64,000 nucleotides of DNA from Lunularia cruciata (Eukaryota; Streptophyta; Marchantiopsida; Lunulariales; Lunulariaceae): the NCBI GenBank assembly GCA_948567375.1, contig OX419760.1, positions 21,452,001-21,516,000 on the forward strand, in the 5' to 3' direction. The position numbers were made by a program, and so were the translations under genes. Shown here piece after piece: positions 24,106 to 34,807 of the stretch. Position 1 is the stretch's first letter. Each line of letters begins with the position of its first letter. Below the pieces are notes generated by a model that saw only the letters and a list, made by a program, of their open reading frames with translations, did no database searches and was not told the origin of the DNA.

Positions 24106-25490
24106 TCATGATAAAGCATCAGGGATGACATGGAACTGACCTGGTTTGTACTCAAGTTTGATGTCATACAGTTGGAGTTGTTCCCCCCATTGATGATGTT
24201 GACTCTTCATGTGTTCCAAGTGTAAGGTCTGCAACAATGGTTTGTGATCAATTCGCATGATCACTTGTTTTTCCAAGAGGTAATGCCTCCATACATTGGT
24301 GGTGTATACCATTGCAAGTTGTTCTCAATCTTGAGCATAGTAGTTTTGTTCAGCCGTATTGAGTTTGAAAGACACAAAGGCAATGGGATGGAGTCCATAT
24401 GGGAATTCTTGTTGCAGCACAGCTCCAATTGCAAAGTTAAAGGCATCAAAATCAACCACACATGGTAGTTGAGGATCATATGGTTGAAGAATGGATCTTG
24501 AAGACACCATATGCTTTAACTCCTGGAATGCTTCTTCATGCTTAGTGGTCCATTGGAAGCTCAAGTTCTTTCCCAAGAGATCAATCAATGGTGCAGCCAC
24601 ATGAGCATAATAATGGATGAACCATCGGTAAAAACTGGCTAATCCATTGAATGCCCATACTTCTATAGCATCCTTTGGGGTAGGCCAATCAATAATGGCC
24701 TTGATCTCTCTTCTTCCATCTTGATCTCGTCTGATGAGATCCTATGACCCAAGAAGGTAATCTTCTTCTGCCAAAAGGCACACTTTGACTTCTTGTAGTA
24801 AAATTTCCATTGTCATAGTAGTCTTAGGACTTCTTGCACATGATTCATGTGTTCTAACTCTGTCTTACTATAAATTAAGATATCATCCAAGAACACCACC
24901 ACGTACCAATCCAATAGTCCATCCAACACCCGATGCATCTGATCCATGAAGACTGTAGGAGCATTAGTGAGTCTGAAAGGTAGAACTCTCCACTCAAAAT
25001 GCCCATACCTTGTATGAAAGGTAGTCTTTTGCACATCTTCTCTCTCAATGGGAATTTGCCAATGGCTGCTACAAAGGTCCAAATTGGAAAAGAATCCTGC
25101 TCCACTTAGTTGATCAAGCAAGTCATTGATCTAAGGCAAGTGATATGCATTCTTCACGGTTTGCTTATTGAGCCCACAATAATCAATACAAAAATGAAGT
25201 CCTCCATCCTTCTTTGGAACAAATAGTACCGGTGCTCCCCAAGGAGAGGTATTATGTCATATGAAGTCCTCCAACAACTTTGTAAGTGTTGTTTGCAACT
25301 CCTCCAACTCCTTTGGTGAGAGTCGATAGATTGGTCTACTCACTAGAGTACTCCTTGGCAATAACTCAATCTTGAAGGGTATACCTCGATCGGAGGGTAA
25401 TCCCCTTGGCAAATCATCCAAAAACACGTCCGCAAACTCCTTAACTATTAGATCAACCATTGCTTGATGAGGCTCTTGGTCCTCCACAGA
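24106..25490 (-). pseudogene. B1 reverse transcriptase and RNase H
   Basis: Reverse transcriptase begins with KEFADVFLDDLPRGLPSDR (near 25440) and PIYRLSPKELEEL. The palm follows (MLDQLSGAGFFSNLDL near 25110), with FLDD at 24882-24893. RNase H follows, with VDFDAFNFAIGAVLQQ near 24430, then IDHKPLLQTL near 24240 and a QFHVIPDALS end at 24106. These copy the RNA template into DNA and degrade it. Breaks occur near 25255, between 24600 and 24810, and near 24320. Element B2 has the same gene in parallel at 47071-48720. Confidence 0.92.
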
Positions 25491-25540
25491 TTATTCTTGT
25501 GCAATTAGCTTGATCTACACCACAAATATAGACTTATGTT

Positions 25541-25731
25541 CCTCCAAAGCTTGCTCTATGGCTACTTTACTAACAACTTCCCTTCTAGGGACTCATCTCT
25601 CTTCCAAGCTTGCTCTATGGTTGCCTTCTTGGCAAACTTCCCATCTTGGGACTCCACTTCCTTCAAGGTTTGCTCTATGGCTACCTTCTCGACAAACTTC
25701 CCATCTTGGGACTGACTATTCTTAGGTGTCT
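25541..25731 (-). repeat. 60-bp in-frame tandem repeat between protease and reverse transcriptase (B1)
   Basis: GCTCTATGG recurs at 25553, 25612 and 25672 on the plus strand, giving three roughly 20-residue units on the minus strand: GKFVEKVAIEQTLKEVE, GKFAKKATIEQAWKRDE and GKLLVK... The first plus-strand unit is 59 bp instead of 60 because of a one-base loss that shifts the frame. The same array with exact 60-bp spacing exists in B2 (48796-48958). Confidence 0.9.
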
Positions 25732-26149
25732 TACTCAAAGGTGCCAGACAACCTAATCTGAAATTCCTACATTGGTGTTGTACTTGAATTTGGCGTTGGG
25801 TCCAATCAAATTGAACCTTATGATGTTCAAGCCAAGGTAGATCCAAAATGATATCATAATGTAGAGGTGCCACTACAAACCTCATACACTCCAAATACTC
25901 CTTCCCAATCTTGAAGGTAACAAGATGCGAGGTGTGGAATGCAAAACCCTTTCTACCATCCGCCATCATCAAACTACTTCCAATCACTGGCTTGATAGGA
26001 ATACCCAATTCCTTTGCTACTTGCATAGACATGCAATTCTCTGAACTTCCAGAATCAACCAAAATCCTACAACCCCGATTAGATATCATACTTTGCAAGT
26101 GAAGCAAACTTGCATAGATTGAGCCTTCAATCCCATTGGAACTAATCAA
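25732..26149 (-). pseudogene. B1 aspartic protease
   Basis: The active-site motif is VDSGSSENCM near 26060 (Asp-Ser-Gly), followed by ELGIPIKP and MMADGRKGF, and a C-terminal ILDLPWLEHHKVQFDW near 25830 that corresponds to the ILG(M/L)xWL segment of retroelement proteases. It would cut the gag-pol polyprotein. The frame stays open from 26149 through the linker repeats to 25562, making it the best preserved part of B1. The Gly normally found in the ILG triplet is Asp here. Confidence 0.9.
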
Positions 26150-26259
26150 GCTCCCAGTAGGCGGCTCAAAATCTCCTATTGGGATTCCTCATTTCCCTGA
26201 TTTTTTTGCTCCACGACCTCCATTTGGGCAACTTGTCAAGGTTGTCTATTCTTGAGTGG

Positions 26260-26301
26260 ACATTCAGCAATGCGATGCCCCAATTGGCAACAATAAAAAC
26301 A
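26260..26301 (-). other. B1 nucleocapsid zinc knuckle
   Basis: The minus strand encodes CFYCCQLGHRIAEC, a complete C-x2-C-x4-H-x4-C zinc knuckle that binds RNA in the gag nucleocapsid. In B2 the same site is decayed (the first two cysteines are lost, near 49500-49560). Confidence 0.9.
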
Positions 26302-27110
26302 ACCACCATTTTGTCATAGTTTCTCTCTATCTATTATGCCAAGTGGTCTTCATTGAATGGCATCAATCTCCATAGGTGTTGGCTCCTCCACTTGTGCGTG
26401 GTATATTGGTAGGCTTTGTGGAGGTCGAGGTCAAGACCAAGTTGTTGCCACCAAGGAATCAAAACGTTTGGCCAACCGCATGGCTTCCTCCAATTGTTGT
26501 GGCTCTTGCATGGTTACCTCTATTTTGGTTCTCGCCTTCAAGTCCCTCACAAATTGATCCAAAGCTTCACCTTCCAATATATCTAGAATTTGCATGATGG
26601 TGTTTTGGAACTGCATGATATAACTTCTTACATAGCCAATCTGTTTCAACTCTGCCAACTTATCTCGTACGCTTGTGTGGCATTTATAGCTTGGAACTGA
26701 CTAATTATTGTGCTCCTGAATTCTGCCCATGTCAAGATTGTGCAACAATTTGTTGTTCCGCTTGCTCTACTTGGAATCTCCACCATAGCTTTGCTACTCC
26801 ATCCAATTGGCTAGAAAACAAGAGAATCTGTTAATGCTCATCTTGTAGATTGATAGCTTCACAATAACGTTCACAATCAAACACAAAATTCTCCACTGCA
26901 CCCAAAAGATTCTTGCCTTCAAATACCTTGGGTTTAGGGAATCTGATCTGATCTTCTCCTTCTCAAATTGGTACTCTCTCCACCTACTCTTGTCGCAAAG
27001 ATCTCGTTCATCCAACAATCAAGTAAGGTGCTTGATTTGTTACTACATAGCAAGGATAACATTAGGTATTACTACCATGGTTGCTACTTTATCACACCAC
27101 TCCCAATCTA
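26302..27110 (-). pseudogene. B1 gag capsid region
   Basis: The segment AELKQIGYVRSYIMQFQNTI then LEGEALDQFVRDLKARTKIEV (26431-26658) has the shape of the plant retrotransposon gag capsid domain. Upstream pieces (26794-27018) include ARIFWVQWRILCLIVN and NRFSCFLANWME in shifted frames, showing indels. Gag forms the particle that packages the RNA. B2 keeps the matching region at 49798-50016. Confidence 0.85.
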
Positions 27111-27336
27111 TCTAATTTATTAACACATAGAAACATCATGTCCATTGTTCTCCATAAGTTACAACCGGAAGCACCAAGGGTTCCTCAAATATGGTGATCA
27201 TATGCAAAAAATCTTGTCCAAAGTGTGAGGTGATGAATTGTGTAAAATGATGCTTGGGTACTATTTGGGTGAAAAAATCCCAATGGTTTGGTGGAAGTGG
27301 ATTTGGTGGTCCATAAATTCCATCCATCCTATTTCT

Positions 27337-27348
27337 GCTCTGATACCA
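27337..27348 (-). other. Primer binding site, initiator tRNA-Met type (B1)
   Basis: TGGTATCAGAGC on the minus strand, starting two bases inside the 5' LTR, is the standard match to the 3' end of plant initiator tRNA-Met used to prime minus-strand synthesis. Confidence 0.93.
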
Positions 27349-27349
27349 A

Positions 27350-27767
27350 TGTAAAATGTAAAAGATTGAATTTGAGGAGAGAAATTGGAGAATAGAAAGT
27401 CACATTGGGACACTCAAATGAGAGAATACTCCAAATACCTAGCATGAGCTTTGGCTTTGGTATTTATAGGTAGCATACAATGCCCTTGAGAAGCTTCTCA
27501 AGAAGCTTCCTCAAGTCGCTTTCTTAGAGTGCAAGCAAAGTTAATTAGGAAGTTTCTCAAGAAGCTTCCTTCTAGAAGCCGCCTACTTGGCATGCAAGCT
27601 AAGCTAGTTGGAAGCTTCTAGAAGCTACTTACTTGAGGTGCAAGCTAAGCTAGCCAGGAAGCTTCCCAAGAAGCTTCCTAGATACTTTTGGAATATTCTA
27701 GGCTAATTTGTCTTATGTGCTATTTTGTGAGCCCAACTAACTTCGTCACTAAACTCTAATGATTACA
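27350..27767 (-). mobile_element. 5' LTR of element B1
   Basis: 418 bp, collinear with the 3' LTR, starting TGTAATCATTAGAGTTTAG and ending CATTTTACA on the minus strand. The TATA box is at 27461-27468. GAAGCTTC modules are at 27490-27509, 27549-27577, 27658-27677 and 27691-27698, and a three-unit GAAGCTTCTAGAAGC is at 27611-27625. It is 15 bp shorter than the 3' LTR because it lacks part of one central repeat. Confidence 0.92.
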
Positions 27768-28252
27768 AAAAGAGAACTTCCATTTATAGGGCAAAGGTCA
27801 AAAACACCACAAAAACTTTAGAGCCAATTTGGGGGCTAAATGGATGAATTAGACCTCAAAAAATAGAAGATTACTTCCCTCCTTTGGGCATAAAGATATT
27901 GCCTTTCCTCCCTTGTTTGCCTCATTGAGAGCTTTCAAACAATACCTCACCCATGTTGTTTTGAGCAAAGATTCCCTTTGGTCAAACTTGTTTGACCAAC
28001 CAAATAAGACCATGATCAACATGTCATCAATCCATGTAACTAATCTAAGAGTGAAGATCACTAACATATCACCAATCCATGTATTTGATCCCAAGGATGT
28101 AGCTCCCTTGGAGTGGATCCTCTTTGTTGTATAATAAAGACTAGGTACTCCTTTGGGGCATCAAAGTATTGAAGAATGAAACCTTGTGTTTCTCTTTTGT
28201 TTCTCTTGTGTTTCTCTTGGGGTTTCTCTTGTCCTTGAAGCATTACACTATA

Positions 28253-29235
28253 TGAGAATGATGGATCACTATAAATTAAAAGATGTTTGGTACTAAGTGG
28301 AAAGGTGATTCATTGAATGAGTATGAGAATATGGATCATTATGGTGTTGTTTTATGAATGAGAAGATTTTTGGTGGCATTGAGTGGAAATGTGGTTTGGT
28401 AAAAAGAGTGCCATTGCATGAAGTGTGAAGAGTCATAGTCAAAATGATTCTTCCCTTCTTTTTGAGATTTAATGACCATTGTTGTTGCCCCTTATATAAG
28501 ATTCACTGATTTTTTTCCAATGATTAATTTATAAAATATACTTGGTTCATGTAGTTTGTTTGTTCAAGAAATGGATTTTTTTTCACTGAGAAATCTATAC
28601 AAGATGCTTGTATCATGATTTTTTTTCTTTTGGGAAATGGAGTTCTAGGAATTCAATGCAAGAAATGTATAGAGTGAGAGAGTCTACCTTGCAACCTCAT
28701 GACATACCCATAAGCAAAAATCAAGAGGAGAAGGAGCTGAGAGGAATTCTTTTTCAAACAAAGAGTTTAGCATGCTCAAAAATTAAGGGCAAAAGAAGAG
28801 GAAATCAAAAATTGGGTAGAGAAGGAGAGGAGAGAGGTGTCAAACGCATAATCAAGACCTAGAAAATCAGGGAAAGGATAGGTGATAGGCCCATAATCAG
28901 AAATCAAGGGAGGGCTCATAATCAAAACTTGAGGATGAGAGGAGAAGGAGAGCAAAGAGTGATAAAAACATTCTTGCATGGATAGGTAGAGGTGCCCATA
29001 GATTTTTGCAAGAGAGAGGAATGGATGGGCATGGATTTTTCCATAGAGAGGATGAGAGGAAGGAGAGGAAAGGAGAGGACCTAACCCCAAGGGAAGAAGA
29101 TGACCCAACCCACATTTTGCATAGTGACATGAGAGTACCCCACCCACATTTTGTAGAGTGACAAGACAAGAGAAGGAGAGAAGGTCATACACACATTTCT
29201 TGAACAAATGGCTGATGTTTTTTAGTACAAGAGGG
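28253..29235. other. Purine-rich spacer, no gene recognised
   Basis: It begins with further TATGAGAATGATGGATCA-type units, then T-rich sequence, then G/A-rich sequence at 28640-29200. A two-copy repeat of roughly 30 bp around CCCACATTTTG lies at about 29108-29160. The long minus-strand frame at 28776-29264 reflects the purine bias. Confidence 0.4.
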
Positions 29236-29240
29236 TGTGG

Positions 29241-29459
29241 TATAGGAAGACTAGAGATGGGCAATATGTATAGAGAAATGATTCAAGGGAGAGAAAGTTC
29301 TTCAAGAAGCTTGTCTATGAATTGCAATAATTGTTATACCCATGAGGGTGTTAGTACATGGGTTGCAGGCTTGGGCTGCACCTTGTGAAGGTGTGTCTGT
29401 TCATAACCTTAGTTTATGTGGCTAAGTTTATCATGTTAAGTCATAACTTGTTTCCTACA
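29241..29459 (-). mobile_element. 3' LTR of copia C
   Basis: 219 bp. On the minus strand it starts TGTAGGAAACAAG after the purine run TTTAAGGAG and ends CTAGTCTTCCTATA. It aligns along its length with the split 5' LTR (34773-34807 and 40188-40372, 220 bp in total). Confidence 0.9.
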
Positions 29460-32400
29460 CTCCTTAAACTTATGAGCATTAGCAGATTAGCTTGTAGAAC
29501 TTCACTTAAGATACTAAGCATTGGAAGATGATAAGCTAGCTTTAGGCTAGACCGGGCATTTGTGAGAATATTGATGGACATAGTATTTATGAGATAAAAA
29601 CTAAATGTGAGCATAGCACTACCACAAAATATAAAGGAATATTTGGATGTGGATTGATGGTCATCAACATTGTTGGTCCAATCAGAGTCACTATAACCAA
29701 ATAAAGAGCAAGGATCATTTTGACATTGATATTGCAAGTATAATTGAAGTTCACCAACTACATATAAGAGAGTGTGCTTGATGGCTTGAATATATTTCCA
29801 TCTTGGATTGGCCATGAATTATGCATAAATATTCACTAAATAAGACAATTCAGGCCTTGTACTTATGGAGGCCCATAAGAGGGATCCAACAACTTTAGCT
29901 AACTGGTTGCACTCCTCCTTTTTTGCAATAGTAGTGGGGTAGTTGGCTAAGGAGAGATGAATTCTCAAGACCAATAGATATTGGTTTTAGATTTTGATAG
30001 TCATATTGAATGAAGACTTGTGTTAAGTAGAGTTGCTAAGAGAAACAGATCCACCCAGCTTGAGGATCTCATGTTATCTCTAGGTTGAGACATTGGAGAA
30101 CTTCACCAAAGTCTTTCATGTCAAACTTGTTGCTAAATTGAGCCTTAATCTCTATCAATAGGGAAAGGTTAGTGCATGTGATTAACATATCATATATATA
30201 TAAGGCAAGCATAACAAATTATGATCCTTAGTACATAAACTATACATTACCATCAACCTCAAACTTGGTAAAACCCATTGATACTAGATAGCTATTGATG
30301 ACCAAGTACCATTCTTGGGCTGACTATTTTAGTTTGTATAATGCTTGCTCAACAAGACAATAGTTAGTATTGGAAGGAGGATTAACCCTCTTAGGAATGG
30401 TCATGTATATGACTGCATAAATAGTACCATAAAGAGATGTAGTTTTGACATCCATATGATGTGCATGGAGGTCCCACTATGTTATGAGAGCTCAAATAAG
30501 CCTAATAGATTGGATTCATAAGACTGGTGACAAATGTGCCAATATATTCTAAGCCATATTTTTGGGTAAAACCATGAGCTACCAACCATGCCTTAAAGCA
30601 ATTGACATATCCATTAGGCTTAAGTTTTTATTTAGACAGCTAATTGCATGTAATGGGCTTATGGTTTGGGGGGCAATGAAGTATGTTCTATTGAGTTCAT
30701 GGGAGCAAAGTTCATTGGCTATAGCTGCTTGTACTAAACAGACTATGGGGGACTTATAGCTTGAAACTAGGTAGATGATTGTAAAGGTATGGATGTGCTA
30801 GTAGTTGTGAGAGCATGAGGTTTCTTTGTATGGGTTTTGGAAATGAGAATTAAAGTTGTAATTCTCCTCCTCATCTTAAGGTAGGGATTGATTTATTCTA
30901 GCATAGCATTGAAGTGCCAAAGTTGGACCAGGTGTAGGCTATGGTATGTCATCAGGTTCATTAGACTGAATGCTTGATGTAGACAATTATTGATAATTTT
31001 TAGATAGTCTATGTTGGAGAGAACCTTGGAGATTATCAACTTGGTTTCTAAGAGAGTTCCTAAGATTGTTAACTCTCTGGGTAATAGGAGAGGACCTAGG
31101 AGACAAAGGAGAAGGACAAGGTAAAGACGCTTGGGCATGAGGACTGATAGGCTCATATGAAGGAAATTTAGTCTCAATATGTTCAAGTTCAAATAGTGGG
31201 TTGGTAGAACAAACTTCAAAGAGAGGGTTTTTTAATAAGGAATGTGGACCAGAAGTTTGCAGTAATAAGTTATCTTGGAAGGATTGTGAAGGGAGCAGGG
31301 GAAGTGTGGGGAGGTAACCAATTGCTTAGTTTTTTGGGGGGTAGCAACTGGAATTATAAGAGGTGTGCTAGGTCAATGGAGTATACAATGACAATGGTGA
31401 TAACTAAATGAGATTGATAGTTTGAGTAGTGGAGCCACTACAAGTTGAGCAATAGGCCTAAGGATAGATAAAAGGGGAAATTGAGAACTTGCATGGGGAC
31501 TTGGAGGTGCAACCAGATGGGTATCTAGAGGAATAGCTGAACAAAATAACATTAGATCTTGTAACGGAATATCTAAGTCTTATAGAGGACTTGATGGAGG
31601 CTTTGGTATGGCATATAGGATATCACTTAACAACTCCTACTCCTTAAATACATCTTGGGAGGTAAAGACAAAGCCATCATGATAGCACTATAGCTCATAA
31701 TCTTTTACTCTTGTGTCATATCCTAGAAAGAGACATTCTTTAGACATCTAACTTGGATTGAATTTTGACATGGATTTGAGCAAAAGCCTTGTAGCCAAAA
31801 ATTTGCAAGAGAGATAGGTTGGGTTTCTATTTATGCCAAAGTTCAAAAGGAGTTTTAAATCTAGGTATGGCTTTAGTTGGGCATCTATTTTGTAAATATG
31901 TACTGCAAGTAACTTCCTTGCCTCAATAGAGTTTATCTAACCCTAACTCATGGAGCATGCAACATGCCATGTCATAGATTATATAGTTTTTGTACTTAGT
32001 GATGCCATTTTGCTATAAGGTATATCTATTAGTGAGGTTGTTCAATGCCATTGAATCTAAAAATGCGTTAAAATCTAGACCTAAGTATTCTCTTCCTTTG
32101 TCAGATTGAAAAAAAATTAATTTTCCCCAATCTGCCTTTTTGCAAAAGTAAAAAAGTGGATAAAAGTAGCAAGGCAATTGGACTTACTAGTAGTTGAAGA
32201 TTAGTGCACCTAGAATAGTCATCTATAAAGGTGACAAAGTATTCATATCCGGTAAAGGTTGAAGGAGATACCTGTCTATTGAGGTTACTATGCATGAGTT
32301 CTAAGGGCTAAGTGGCCCTAAAAGTGGCTTGATACGGAAATCTAGGCCTTGAGTGCTTGCCTTGCAAACAAGGTGTCCAGACATGCAATGGAATGCATTT

Positions 32401-34760
32401 AATTTTAATTTTGCAAACATTGTCAGGTTTTTTGAGATCTCAAAGTCTATTTAAATTGATATGTCTTAGGCTAGAGCTGAGCAGTTTTGCCTAAGTTGGA
32501 TAAGTTAACTTTTGGACTAGGAAAAACATTAGGCAAAATATTTTGGATGAGTGCAACAATAGTTTCTGAAGGAATATTAGAAAATTCATGAAATAAAATT
32601 ATTTTTAAGTAATGAAGATAATGAAGAATGAGCATCATCTTTTTTAATATTTTCATTATTAAAAATTATGATTTTTATTAAATGATTTATTAAATATTCT
32701 AAGGCAATTACAAAAAAATTTATCTTGGAAAGAAAGAATTTGCTATAAAAGTGACACAATGTATGCATATTTGGGAAAAGTAAAAACCATTTTGGGTTGA
32801 ACCCAATAGCACTATTGGGCTCATTAAAAGTGATTGACTTATTGGGATCATGCAATGTGTATCCAAAGAAGAAGTCAACATAACGGGTAAGGTGAAGCAT
32901 GCAATGAGTTGTAGCAATAAGAGATTTCAAAGGCATTGCTTCCTAGTAATCATGGAACTGAAAGAAGTTGCAAAGTGCATTAAGTTTCTTGTGGATTACC
33001 ATTGGCAAGTGGGTGCAAAATCAAGGCCATAGATGGGAAGGTTGGAGCATTCCGGTTGCTCGTTCACTTGGAGTGAGCATCACTCAACATGAATCTTGAG
33101 GGAGTGGGTGGCCATGCATGTAAGTAGCAACCGCTATAAAATTTTCATTCTTGAGTTTTCCTATTTTGGTCAAGGGATTGAGGATGGACATGCCCACAAA
33201 ATAGATATTATTGGTAAGTGGGCAAGTTGCCAATATTTTAAGGTCATCCTTATTAACTAGCATATATTCTTGATATCTGGTGTTCATTGTACCACTAATT
33301 TTGTCAAATTGTACTACACTAAACAAGTTTTTATTTAATTTTTAGGCATAAAGCATATTGATAAGGGTAAGAATATTATCATTGTGTAGTTTGATCTTGA
33401 CAATGCCAATGGCCTTGATGGCCAATTAAGAATTATCACCCATAAAGATTTGGTGCTCTTTTAGGTTTTTGTGGATGCAAATGGGTGATACATGTCCATG
33501 AATTGCATTGCATCATGCACAAGATGGTGAGTTGTGCAATTGTGTTTGTATTGATGAAACATCAATTGTCCTTCAATTCAATATGAACCATGATTTGGCT
33601 ATGCATAAGATACAAGTAATGAAAATGAAATGTGTGTAATTTGAGTTGATTTTCTTTTGCCATCAATTTTGTGTGCTAGTTTCAAAGGATGTGGTTTTTT
33701 TTGCATTGGGATGACCTTACGGACAATTTGTTTCCAATTCTTAAAAATTTTACATTGTGTGAATTTTTTTTGGTGGTGGTTTTGTGTTTCTTTGATTGTC
33801 TTGGTAGCATGGATTTTTGAGTCGGCAATGTTGGTTCTATCCTCATTAGGTTGAGGAGCTTGCTTGGGAAAATGTTTCCTATGGTTGTGATGTTTCACAA
33901 ATCTTGCTCCTACAAGAAGAGCAATGCTCTTGGAGGTTGACAACATGGCCACTTCTTATTGTAGGAGGATGGTTAAGAGGTCACCAATAGCAACCCAACC
34001 GTGAGTTTAGAGTTGTTGAATCATATTTTCATACTTTGTGGGCATCAAGCCCATCAAGGTCAAGAGTTCATCATGTTGGCTAATGGTAATGCCTACCCCT
34101 TTGCATTGATTTGTTATGGCCTTAAAATCATATATGTGATGCATTTTGGATTCCTATGATTTCATTTTGGAACTCAATATTTTTTGCCTTAAATGGTATT
34201 GTAGGACTACATTGGTGGAAAAGAATACTTTGGTGAGCATTTCAAGTGCTTCTTTTTTTCTCATTATATTTGTGACATATGATTTAACAATAGTGCATAA
34301 TAGTCTTTATGGCTACTAAGGCATTCAAGTCACGTTTCAATAATTTGTTGATGTCTACCTAGATAGCAATGAAAATGGGTGTGGTTGGATTTATATGTAG
34401 GTTTAGTGTAGGATGTCTTACCAAGAACCATATCCTAGACTTCTTCAAGTTCAAGTTTGCTTTTTAGTTCTGAGTGCCAAATGACTCAATTAGTGCTATT
34501 GAATTTCAAGTAGAGGTGTTGAATTCCAAGTAGAGGTGTTGATGACATTAGCAAAATCCACTATTGGTTTGTATGTGATTTTTCCACTTCAATCTACACT
34601 ATATGCAGAGGCAAGTTTTTGCTAATTTTCCTTTCTTTGTAGTACAGACGAGAGTCTGATTACTGTGTTTGTGGGTAGGGAGTGAGGGACTTGAGTTTTA
34701 GGGAAAACAAATGCCACAAGCGCCCTTGTGTGCTTTGTGCTAGTTTAGACTATTGAGATG
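29460..34760 (-). pseudogene. Copia C gag-pol remnant
   Basis: Visible in coding order are a gag zinc-knuckle relic CKIFKNWKQIVRK near 33720 and a protease/pre-integrase block. That block reads MGDNS, then KNLFSVVQFDKISG, then LKILATCPLTNNIYFVGM (about 33084-33500). Integrase reads HSNLNRQVSPSTFTGYEYF then FIDDYSR (32101-32295; the usual HSDL Asp is Asn). Reverse transcriptase has HHMDVKTTSLYG near 30450, a FYIYDMLIT motif near 30195 (the catalytic VDD is lost), and KFDMKDFGEVLQCLN near 30120. RNase H reads FGYSDSDWTNNVDDHQSTS (29441-29815). Many stops and frameshifts make it inert. 32350-33000 is too decayed to assign. Confidence 0.85.
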
Positions 34761-34772
34761 GCTCTAATAACA
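34761..34772 (-). other. Decayed primer binding site of copia C
   Basis: TGTTATTAGAGC on the minus strand lies directly against the 5' LTR edge and differs at two bases from the initiator tRNA-Met site TGGTATCAGAGC. Confidence 0.7.
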
Positions 34773-34807
34773 TATAGGAAGACTAGAGATGGACAAAGTG
34801 TATATAG
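34773..34807 (-). mobile_element. Copia C 5' LTR, inner fragment
   Basis: TATAGGAAGACTAGAGATGG matches the 3' LTR end at 29241 exactly for 20 bases. Similarity stops after TATATAG, where the LINE begins. Confidence 0.9.

Larger units (their letters stand above)
22154..27767 (-). mobile_element. Full-length Ty3/gypsy chromovirus-like element B1
   Basis: A complete LTR element of 5,614 bp: 5' LTR 27350-27767, primer site 27337-27348, gag, zinc knuckle, protease, reverse transcriptase, RNase H, integrase, chromodomain, purine tract 22587-22600 and 3' LTR 22154-22586. The exact duplication AAAAG (22149-22153 and 27768-27772) shows a true integration event. The coding sequence is broken by many stops and small indels, so it is not autonomous now. 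The LTRs differ at many C/T and G/A positions (for example CTTCGTGAGCC against TTTTGTGAGCC), as expected from methylated-cytosine decay. Related copies are at 45371-50917 and 9755-10717. Confidence 0.95.
22042..28247 (+). mobile_element. Solo LTR-A split by a nested Ty3 B element
   Basis: The left piece is 22042-22153 (TGTAATACC...TCACTAAAAG) and the right piece is 27773-28247 (AGAACTTCCATT...AGCATTACA). Together they make one 587-bp short-subtype LTR-A, whose continuity is seen in uninterrupted copies that read TCACCAAAAGAGTACTTC across the join. It is flanked by an exact 5-bp duplication, CTATA at 22037-22041 and 28248-28252. There is no family A internal sequence, so this is a solo LTR left by recombination. 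The B element occupies 22154-27767. Confidence 0.93.

Noticed and set aside
25510..25725. Plus-strand frame with repeated LPS/TSHLGT units
   Set aside because: Antisense reading of the 60-bp linker repeat of element B1.
28776..29264. 162-codon minus-strand frame
   Set aside because: It lies opposite a purine-rich strand, is low-complexity (L/S/P/H) and lacks motifs.
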